Below are positions 21,722 to 28,071 of a stretch of DNA of 38,798 bases, one piece after another; within the stretch, counting starts at the first letter, position 1, and the number at the start of each line of letters is the position of its first letter. Source of the stretch: a virus; IMG/VR virus record IMGVR_UViG_3300042922_000556, positions 1-38,798 of that record. One strand, given 5' to 3'. The position numbers and the translations under genes are program-made. Under the pieces are notes generated by a model that was not told the origin of the DNA, ran no database searches, and saw nothing but the letters and a program-made list of their open reading frames with translations.

Positions 21722-22756
21722 ATGGATGATTATGATGTAGGTCAGATCATGCAGGAGATGGAAATAGAGCTCATCCAGTCCATGCGCCGTAATCTTGGCA
21801 GGCATATGGCTTGGGAAAAGGACGAAGGCTTTCATTGGGAACAGTGGCAGGCTAAGAAGATCAGGGAAATCCGGAAGTATAGGAATCTGAATAAATCTAT
21901 CATGGCCAGTTACTCACAACGGCTAAACGGATCCACCAAGAGCGCCTTGAGGCGCCAGTATCTCGAAGGTGGTCGCAAGGTTGATAAAGAAGTGTCTCGA
22001 GTAATCAAGAAGGGCTTTAGCTTATACAGAGCCACTCCTTCCAACGACTTCTTCCAGGGCGACAATGATAAGTTGGATAAACTGATCAATGCCATAAGAA
22101 ATGATATGAAGCAGGCACAGAACGCAGCTCTCCGTCAGATGGATGACGTATACCGGAAGACGATATTCAAAGCCGAGACATTCCTCGGTGGAGGTGCTAC
22201 TACTGTTGATAAAGCCGTTGATATGGCAACCAGAGATTTCTTGAGATCCGGTATTAACTGTATCACCTATGCAAATGGAGCAAATGTTAATATTGCTTCT
22301 TATACTCGAATGGCAGTCAGGACAGCAAATAAAAGAGTTTTTCTGATGGGTGAAGGTGAGCGCAGGAAGGAATGGGGATTAAGCCTGGTCTTAATATCTC
22401 AATATACAGCCTGTTCTCCTTTATGCTTACCATGGCAAGGCAGAGTATTCATTGATGATGTATACAGTGGGGGCAAAGCCGAGGATGGCGATTATCCGCT
22501 CCTTAGTCAAGCAATCGCCGGTAATCTGTTTCATCCAAATTGCCGTCATACCATGAGTACATATTTCCCTGATATTACCGAGGAACCAGAACCATTACGA
22601 GAAGATGAAACCGGTGAACGATACGAAGTAGCTCAGAGAGAGGCAGAGATCAATCGAAATATACAAAGGTATACCAGGTTAAAAGAAGGTAGTATTGATC
22701 CAGAGAATGTTAAGAAGTACTCAGATAAAATTAAGGAATGGGAGGGGAAGAAGTGA
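21722..22756 (+). CDS. Minor capsid protein (Phage_min_cap2-like)
   Basis: 344 aa. It has an N-terminal helical region, and a C-terminal part with the MuF/min_cap2-like pattern: CSPLCLPWQGRVF near 229, DYPLLSQAIAGNLFHPNCRH near 260, then an acidic PDITEEPEPLREDE. Conserved Cys/His residues (CSPLC and HPNCRH) may bind metal. Such proteins associate with the portal and enter the prohead. Located between portal and scaffold, as usual. Confidence 0.85.
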   Translation: MDDYDVGQIMQEMEIELIQSMRRNLGRHMAWEKDEGFHWEQWQAKKIREIRKYRNLNKSIMASYSQRLNGSTKSALRRQYLEGGRKVDKEVSRVIKKGFSLYRATPSNDFFQGDNDKLDKLINAIRNDMKQAQNAALRQMDDVYRKTIFKAETFLGGGATTVDKAVDMATRDFLRSGINCITYANGANVNIASYTRMAVRTANKRVFLMGEGERRKEWGLSLVLISQYTACSPLCLPWQGRVFIDDVYSGGKAEDGDYPLLSQAIAGNLFHPNCRHTMSTYFPDITEEPEPLREDETGERYEVAQREAEINRNIQRYTRLKEGSIDPENVKKYSDKIKEWEGKK

Positions 22757-23109
22757 AAGTTAATGTATTAGGAACCGAATATACCATTAACAAATATAAT
22801 TATAAAGATAAGCCGGAATTTGAAAAAGGAAAAATTGATGGCTACTGCGACCGTGTTTTAAAAGAAATAGCTTATGCGGACATGACAACGTATCCTGGAT
22901 ACGAGAATGAAACCAAAGAATCCTGCAACATAGTAGAAAAACAGGTAATCAGACATGAGATAGTGCATGCATTCCTTAGTGAAAGCGGTTTGCAAGATAA
23001 TGCAGGACAACCGGTAGGAGCATGGTGTGCAAACGAAGAAATGGTTGACTGGATAGCATTACAGTTTCCTAAAATGCTTAAAGCTTTTCAGGAAGTTGGT
23101 TGCTTATAG
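22753..23109 (+). CDS. HExxH metalloprotease-like phage protein
   Basis: 118 aa from GTG 22753, whose GTGA overlaps the stop of the minor capsid gene; GGAGGGG is upstream. It contains RHEIVHAF (HExxH zinc-peptidase motif) near residue 75 and a downstream NEEMVDWIALQF in which E could be the third metal ligand. That is the minimal gluzincin arrangement. Placed just before the scaffold, it may process a head protein, or it may be a structural relict. No match to the usual S14/S78 prohead protease. Confidence 0.65.
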   Translation: MKVNVLGTEYTINKYNYKDKPEFEKGKIDGYCDRVLKEIAYADMTTYPGYENETKESCNIVEKQVIRHEIVHAFLSESGLQDNAGQPVGAWCANEEMVDWIALQFPKMLKAFQEVGCL

Positions 23110-23140
23110 AGAGGCGGTGATCCACTTATCTCCCATATTC

Positions 23141-23170
23141 AAGACGTTGGGTTAAACGTCTTATTTTTAT
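23141..23170 (+). terminator. Rho-independent terminator before the scaffold gene
   Basis: AAGACGTT (23141-23148) pairs perfectly with AACGTCTT (23155-23162) around GGGTTA, followed by ATTTTTAT. It sits inside the head operon and may reduce, not stop, late transcription. No clear promoter follows before the scaffold ATG. Confidence 0.75.
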
Positions 23171-23249
23171 GTCCGAAAAGACCCTAAACTAATCTATCAA
23201 TAATCCACCGGACGAGACCGGGTTAAAGAAGCGAAGGAGAGACTTTATT

Positions 23250-23846
23250 ATGACGAAACAAGAATTTATAGCATTAGGTATTGCAGATGATTTAGCAACA
23301 AAAGCGGCTGAACAGTCAGCTACAGAACTTAAGACTTACATCCCTAAGCATAGATTTGATGAAGTAACTGAGGAAAATAAAACCCTTAAAGGTACCGTTA
23401 AGGAGAATGAGACAGCCTTAGAAACTTTGAAGAAGTCTACAGGGGATGCAGCTGCTCTCACAAAGCAGATTGAAGACCTTCAGAAGGATAATAAGACCAA
23501 AGACGATAAGTACCAGGCAGACCTAAAGGAGCTTAAGCTTACTAATGCTATAAAGTTGGCAATTGCCGGTAAGGTACATGATGAGGATTTGGCGGTTGGC
23601 TTATTCGATAAGACTAAGCTCATTTTAGGTGATGATGGTAAGATCACGGGTCTTGATGATCAGTTGAAGACCATGCAAGAAAGCAAGAAGTTCTTGTTCA
23701 AAGATGGCCAACAACAGCAACAGCAACAATCCGGATTCACTAGAGTCGGAGCTGACGGCCAGCAAACACAAACTCAAACACCGCCAGGACAAAGGGCAAG
23801 CATGAAAGATGCTATTGCTGCTCAAATCCAGGCACAAACAAAATAA
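23250..23846 (+). CDS. Scaffold protein (GP20-like)
   Basis: 198 aa, charged and helical. A long coiled coil spans residues about 45-105 (VKENETALETLKKSTGDAAA and following). It then shows the GP20 pattern AIKLAIAGKVHDEDLAVGLF and DDQLKTMQESKKFLF, and a C-terminal Gln-rich tail (QQQQQQQ near 153) ending AIAAQIQAQTK. GP20 proteins guide assembly of the major capsid shell and are removed or degraded later. It is directly upstream of the capsid gene. Confidence 0.85.
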   Translation: MTKQEFIALGIADDLATKAAEQSATELKTYIPKHRFDEVTEENKTLKGTVKENETALETLKKSTGDAAALTKQIEDLQKDNKTKDDKYQADLKELKLTNAIKLAIAGKVHDEDLAVGLFDKTKLILGDDGKITGLDDQLKTMQESKKFLFKDGQQQQQQQSGFTRVGADGQQTQTQTPPGQRASMKDAIAAQIQAQTK

Positions 23847-23863
23847 GAGAGGATGATAAAATT

Positions 23864-24829
23864 ATGGCTATTACATTAGCAGAAGCAAGCAAGAATGTAC
23901 AGGATGATTTACAGGCAGGAGTAATCGATGAATTCCGTAAATCCAACTGGATTATGGACCATATTACCTTTGATGATGTTGTTTCCCCTGTAGGAGGCGG
24001 AGCAACCATGACTTATTCCTACGCAAGAATGAAGACACAACCGACCGCAGGGTTCAGAGCTATCAATACTGAGTATGTTCCTCATACAACCGAAAAAGAG
24101 TTATTCCATACGACTCTTAAGGTATTTGGTGGTTCATATGAAATCGATCGTATTATCGCTAACATGGGAGGTATAGCTTCTGAGGTAGAACTTCAACAGG
24201 CTCAGAAGATTAAGGCAGCAAATGCACTTTTTAATGATACCTTTATCAATGGGGATAGTGCTGTTGATACAGATGCTTTTGACGGGCTTGAAAAGGCACT
24301 TGTAGGAAGCACCACTGAGTATAATGGTGCTGTAGGTGATGCAGTAATTGACTTATCAACATCGGCATTAGTCACAGCTAATTACGCTCAGTTCCTGGAT
24401 ATGCTGGATGAGTTTTTAAGCGGATTAGATGGTACTCCTAGCTTCATCGGCGGGAATGCTAAGCTGATTGCAAAGCTTAGAGCCTGTGCAAGACGTGCGG
24501 GAATGTATCAGACTACTAAGAGTGACATTGGTACACAGATCGAATCGTACGGACCTATTCCGTTTGTCGATTTAGGTGCCAAGGCAGGCAGTAATACAGA
24601 TGTAGTTGCTACTGATGGAACTGCAGGCACCACGTCTCTCTATGTTGCCAGACTTGGATTGGATGGTTTACACGCTGTTTCCATGGCTGGGCAGGTACCA
24701 GTTAGAACATGGTTACCGGATTTCACGACTTCTGGCGCAGTGAAGAAAGGCGAAGTTGAAATGACAGGAGCTATCGCTCTGAAAGCAACTAAGGCAGCCG
24801 GTGTATTCCGGAAGATTAAAGTAAAATAA
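23864..24829 (+). CDS. Major capsid protein (HK97 fold)
   Basis: 321 aa. It follows the scaffold with a 17-base gap and AGAGGATGA ribosome site. The pattern includes VVSPVGGGATMTYSYARMKT near 46, LKVFGGSYEIDRIIANMGG near 86, FNDTFINGDSAVDTDAFDGL near 126 and SFIGGNAKLIAKLRACARRA near 190. The absence of a long N-terminal delta domain fits a phage with a separate scaffold. Forms the icosahedral shell. Confidence 0.88.
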   Translation: MAITLAEASKNVQDDLQAGVIDEFRKSNWIMDHITFDDVVSPVGGGATMTYSYARMKTQPTAGFRAINTEYVPHTTEKELFHTTLKVFGGSYEIDRIIANMGGIASEVELQQAQKIKAANALFNDTFINGDSAVDTDAFDGLEKALVGSTTEYNGAVGDAVIDLSTSALVTANYAQFLDMLDEFLSGLDGTPSFIGGNAKLIAKLRACARRAGMYQTTKSDIGTQIESYGPIPFVDLGAKAGSNTDVVATDGTAGTTSLYVARLGLDGLHAVSMAGQVPVRTWLPDFTTSGAVKKGEVEMTGAIALKATKAAGVFRKIKVK

Positions 24830-24842
24830 GGAGGATTAATAC

Positions 24843-25160
24843 ATGGCTAAAATATATGCACCAAATAAGCAATACAGCGGTATCTCTGCCAGTGTAGCCT
24901 TTGCTAAAGGGGTAGGGGAAACTGATAACCCTACCCTTTTAGACTGGTTTAGAGACCATGGCTATGAGGTAGAAGAAATACAGGATGAGAACACACAGGA
25001 TCCACCTAAAGATCCACCGAAAGAACCAGGGAAATTCGATGGAATGGATGTTGAGCAGCTGAAGGCCTACGCTGCTGAAAATAAAATTGAAATTGGCAAC
25101 TCAACATCGGTAAATGGCATCTTAAAGAAGATCATGGATGCCGAGAAGAAAGGGGAATAG
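24843..25160 (+). CDS. Capsid-associated protein with HeH/LEM-like tail
   Basis: 105 aa. Residues 1-50 (YAPNKQYSGISASVAFAKGV and LLDWFRDHGYEVEE) match small head proteins that follow the capsid gene in Firmicutes phages. A Pro/Lys linker (DPPKDPPKEPGK) leads to a C-terminal helix-extended-loop-helix unit (GMDVEQLKAYAAENKIEI to the end). Possibly a head-fibre or connector protein. Confidence 0.65.
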   Translation: MAKIYAPNKQYSGISASVAFAKGVGETDNPTLLDWFRDHGYEVEEIQDENTQDPPKDPPKEPGKFDGMDVEQLKAYAAENKIEIGNSTSVNGILKKIMDAEKKGE

Positions 25161-25163
25161 TCA

Positions 25164-25487
25164 ATGTTTCCATATGCTACTAGCGATACACTGAGTAGTG
25201 AGCTGCTGGATCTGGCTAGCAGCAAAATTGACGAGCTCACCTACAACAGAATACAGGCGGTTGGATTTGATAACCTTACCGCCTTTCAGAAGGATAAGAT
25301 CCAGAAAGCTACGTTGCAACAGGCACAGTACTATGATGATTACGGAACTGATCCGGGAGCCTTAAGCGGATTTAGTGTATCAGGATTGAGTATGAGCCTT
25401 GGTGGCAACAGTTCAGTTCCTTCAGGCGTAAGCCCAGGAGCTTATATGCTGTTAAAGCAAACAGGTCTTATGAATAGGGCGGTGTGA
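25164..25487 (+). CDS. Head-tail connector (gp6-like)
   Basis: 107 aa. Helical N-terminal half (ELLDLASSKIDELTYNRIQA, then FQKDKIQKATLQQAQYYDDY) and a glycine/serine-rich C-terminal loop (GFSVSGLSMSLGGNSSVPSG) are typical of connector proteins that bind the portal ring. It is followed by three small minor capsid/tail adaptor genes, the standard order. Confidence 0.78.
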   Translation: MFPYATSDTLSSELLDLASSKIDELTYNRIQAVGFDNLTAFQKDKIQKATLQQAQYYDDYGTDPGALSGFSVSGLSMSLGGNSSVPSGVSPGAYMLLKQTGLMNRAV

Positions 25488-25489
25488 TT

Positions 25490-25837
25490 ATGATACCTAA
25501 TAAGCTTCCACGGCTTCCTAAAAAGTTATTTAATCAGGATTGGACCATCTCTATCGGTGAAGGTAAACTGAGCGAAGATGGCGAAGTGATCTACGAAGCC
25601 TCAGCAAGTGCAAAGTGCTGGTACAGTGGTAAGTCGCACCAAGTAATGAATGCCGAGAAGCAGATGATTAGGCTAGAAGGTACACTAATCGCCTTAGGTG
25701 ACTTATTCCCCACCTTGTCCGAAATAAGTACCGGAATAGCCAAAAAAGGCGAACAGAAGCCACATAAGATATATAAGTGTGAGAGACCTCTTAATCCGGA
25801 CGGGACTGTCTATGCTACAGTATTGGAGTTGATGTAA
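25490..25837 (+). CDS. Head-closure protein (Minor_capsid_1-like)
   Basis: 115 aa from ATG 25490 (AGGGCGGTG upstream; GTG 25484 also possible). Beta-rich (WTISIGEGKLSEDGEVIYEA, KCWYSGKS, RPLNPDGTVYATVLEL), as expected for the head-completion stopper. The gene order connector, stopper, minor capsid 2, tail terminator supports the call. Confidence 0.72.
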   Translation: MIPNKLPRLPKKLFNQDWTISIGEGKLSEDGEVIYEASASAKCWYSGKSHQVMNAEKQMIRLEGTLIALGDLFPTLSEISTGIAKKGEQKPHKIYKCERPLNPDGTVYATVLELM

Positions 25838-26208
25838 TGAGAGTAAAAGTAAAGATGCATAGAGGTGTAATAAGAAAGCTTTCTAACGATCAGATCATCG
25901 CCCTGGAGCAGACAGCAGAGGCAGTAAAAACCGATGTAATTGCTAAGAATGTGATTCCTTTTGATGATGGAACACTACAGAATGAGTCAACTATGATTGA
26001 TACGTCCGGATCTAAGCGCGGAAGCGTAACAATTTCTTCCGACCTTCCATACGCAAGACGGTTATACTTTCATCCGGAATACAATTTCAGCAGGGAGAAT
26101 AACCCTAACGCTGGCGGCAGATGGTATGATCCGTGGATTGACGGAAGGTATAAGAGCTTTGCACCGAATGCCTTTAAGAAGATCTACAAGAGACTGACGG
26201 GGGTGTGA
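25837..26208 (+). CDS. Minor_capsid_2-like protein
   Basis: 123 aa. The C-terminal motif YFHPEYNFSRENNPNAGGRW followed by YDPWIDGRYK is the family hallmark, preceded by DDGTLQNESTMID. Family members are minor structural proteins of the neck (HK97 gp10-like). The start overlaps the previous stop by one base. Confidence 0.82.
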   Translation: MRVKVKMHRGVIRKLSNDQIIALEQTAEAVKTDVIAKNVIPFDDGTLQNESTMIDTSGSKRGSVTISSDLPYARRLYFHPEYNFSRENNPNAGGRWYDPWIDGRYKSFAPNAFKKIYKRLTGV

Positions 26209-26209
26209 T

Positions 26210-26599
26210 ATGACACTTAAACAAATAAGAGACTGGCTGAAACCACAGATAACAGATATCGCCACCGCCTATATAGGTAAAACGGATCCAACACAGGAAA
26301 AAGTTATCTGTATCTATGGCAGATCCAGCACAGGGAATAAAATTGCGATAGGCGGTCTTAGCAACACATCTACTGCAACCAAAGGTATTAGCATCTTAGT
26401 CCAGTGGTCTAAGAACTGTGATACCACAGAGCAGAAAGCTCAAAGCATATACGATATATTCAATGGCACTCCTGCCGTGATCAGCGGTAAAGAGTGCTTT
26501 TTTAATATGCGATATGATGAACCTGTACCCTTAGGTTCCAATGATAATGATATCTACGAGTACGTAATTGATTTAACTATAATTTATAAGAGAGGATGA
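26210..26599 (+). CDS. Tail terminator-like protein (Minor_capsid_3-like)
   Basis: 129 aa. It includes DWLKPQITDIATAYIGKTDP, KGISILVQWSKNCDTTEQKA, and a final beta pair (YEYVIDLTIIYKRG), as in gpU-type tail terminators. Position just ahead of the tail tube protein agrees. It would cap the tail tube and join it to the head. Confidence 0.78.
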   Translation: MTLKQIRDWLKPQITDIATAYIGKTDPTQEKVICIYGRSSTGNKIAIGGLSNTSTATKGISILVQWSKNCDTTEQKAQSIYDIFNGTPAVISGKECFFNMRYDEPVPLGSNDNDIYEYVIDLTIIYKRG

Positions 26600-26604
26600 T
26601 TTAG

Positions 26605-27285
26605 ATGGCAGTATTATTAGTAAATGGATCGCTTGGCGTGGCCGGAACTACGAGCATTACCGGACTAACTTCAGGGAAGAGATATAAGGTCACTACCGGT
26701 GGTTTTGTGTATCCTGTATTAGCTGGTGGTACATTAGGCGTTCCCGGTTCCAGTGTTGCTTATGCAGATTTATCAGGGTTGACAGGTACCAGTATTACTG
26801 GATTAATTGATGGTGAGGCATACTTGGTGCAGGAGGTAACTTCTGCAGCGATTAAGTCCGGTGTTAACCCGGTTAATGAAATCACATTCGGGGTAAACAC
26901 ATCCGGAAGAACTGGATCAACTAGCACAGTAGTAAAAGATGCCGAATCATTGGCAATTGCCATCGATGGTAGCATCGAGGAATGGAACCCTATGGATATG
27001 GGTGGATGGGTTAGACGTCTTATGACTGCTAAGTCCTTATCAATATCCATGGGAGGTAAAAGAAATTACGGTGATCCTGGTAATGATTATGTAGCGGGAT
27101 TAGCTTGGAAGAATGGGCAGGATTGCAATAGTATTTTTACTATAACTTTCCCGAATGGCGACAAGCTTGTATTTGATTGTGTAATCAACGTAACATCAAT
27201 GGCCGGTGATAGCACTGCAATCGATGCGCTTGAGTGGGAAGCCTTATCCGATGGTAAGCCTACCTACACAGCATATGCAGCGTAA
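26605..27285 (+). CDS. Major tail tube protein with duplicated N-terminal extension
   Basis: 226 aa. The tube core starts at about residue 82 (IKSGVNPVNEITFGVNTSGR) and continues to the end (GDKLVFDCVINVTSMAGDST and following), a typical siphovirus tail tube. The first 80 residues are an addition built from two similar units: SLGVAG then TSITGLTSGKRYKV, and TLGVPG then TSITGLIDGEAYLV. Family members usually begin near the core, so this looks like a domain added by fusion, perhaps exposed on the tube surface. Confidence 0.82.
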   Translation: MAVLLVNGSLGVAGTTSITGLTSGKRYKVTTGGFVYPVLAGGTLGVPGSSVAYADLSGLTGTSITGLIDGEAYLVQEVTSAAIKSGVNPVNEITFGVNTSGRTGSTSTVVKDAESLAIAIDGSIEEWNPMDMGGWVRRLMTAKSLSISMGGKRNYGDPGNDYVAGLAWKNGQDCNSIFTITFPNGDKLVFDCVINVTSMAGDSTAIDALEWEALSDGKPTYTAYAA

Positions 27286-27302
27286 ATGATGCTTTATAAC
27301 AA

Positions 27303-27335
27303 GGAGTAGGCTAACAACCTACTCCATTTTGTTTG
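27303..27335 (+). terminator. Rho-independent terminator after the tail tube gene
   Basis: GGAGTAGG (27303-27310) pairs perfectly with CCTACTCC (27318-27325), then ATTTTGTTTG. A partial terminator after an abundant structural gene lowers expression of the following chaperone and tape genes. Confidence 0.8.
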
Positions 27336-27355
27336 ATTAAAAGGAGGACATGAAC

Positions 27356-27697
27356 ATGTCAAATATTATAGATATCAGTGCCAAAATTACTAACCAGCTC
27401 CCGATCGTAAAGATCTCTGATGAAATCATCGCTACAGTCAACAACCGACACAGCACTATCATGAGTATGCAGTTGATGATAAAGGAGCAGGAGAAGAAGG
27501 CAAAGGAAAACAATGACGAGTATGACGAGATGGCATTCATGGAAAAGGTACTCAACATGCTTACAAGTAAAAAGATAGTAGATGCAATTAATAAGCTTGA
27601 CCTTCCCTTCCCTGAATACAAGACGGTATACGGGGCAATCATGGCAGCGGCTACCGGCCAGTCACAGGAGGAAGTAGATAAACGATTTCAAGGATAA
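27356..27697 (+). CDS. Tail assembly chaperone, short form (gpG-like)
   Basis: 113 aa from ATG 27356 (AAGGAGG with 8-base spacing; ATG 27350 is too close). It contains QLPIVKISDEIIATVNNRHS near residue 11, an acidic helix (KAKENNDEYDEMAFMEKVLN), and YKTVYGAIMAAATGQSQEEV. It lies between tail tube and tape measure, the location of the chaperone pair. Its end overlaps a second open frame by 20 bases in the +1 frame, consistent with a G/GT frameshift pair. Confidence 0.78.
   Translation: MSNIIDISAKITNQLPIVKISDEIIATVNNRHSTIMSMQLMIKEQEKKAKENNDEYDEMAFMEKVLNMLTSKKIVDAINKLDLPFPEYKTVYGAIMAAATGQSQEEVDKRFQG
27683..27697 (+). other. Predicted +1 frameshift site
   Basis: The frame reads CGA TTT CAA GGA TAA. 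After TTT (27686-27688), slipping one base forward places the Phe tRNA on TTC and continues AAG GAT AAC in the open downstream frame, skipping the C at 27689. The slip avoids the TAA at 27695. The frame change needed is +1 (or -2); -1 does not connect them. Confidence 0.5.
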
Positions 27698-28034
27698 CAG
27701 CGAATCGTTTTATGATCTTTATGATGATTGGGAATTAATCGAAGCAAGCTTTCTTAAGCAGTATGGTATAAGGCTCCGGCAAAAGGATGATATGTCCTGG
27801 TCGGAGTTTTGTTCGTTATTAAGCGGAATTATGCCGGACACGCCACTCGGGAACATCGTATCCATCCGAGCGGAAAAGGATCCTAAGCGGATAAAGGAAT
27901 TCACGAAGGATCAGAAGAAGATTCGCAATGATTGGGTTATTAAAAGAAATCAGAAACTGAAAGAAAATCCGGCAGCTTATAAAGCATATTGGGAAGGTTT
28001 CCAGCAATGGGCGAAATCAGCCTTCAGTAATTAG
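27690..28034 (+). CDS. Tail assembly chaperone, frameshift extension (gpT-like)
   Basis: Open from 27678 with no ATG before 27792 and no ribosome site. Conserved-looking residues start well upstream of that ATG (KDNSESFYDLYDDWELIEAS), so translation must come from the short-form gene. From AAG 27690 it adds about 114 residues, including DDMSWSEFCSLLSGI and TPLGNIVSIRAEKD. The longer chaperone form binds the tape measure during tail assembly. Confidence 0.7.
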   Translation, partial: KDNSESFYDLYDDWELIEASFLKQYGIRLRQKDDMSWSEFCSLLSGIMPDTPLGNIVSIRAEKDPKRIKEFTKDQKKIRNDWVIKRNQKLKENPAAYKAYWEGFQQWAKSAFSN

Positions 28035-28071
28035 TGAAAACAAATAATGAAGAAAGGAGGTTGAATAACTC

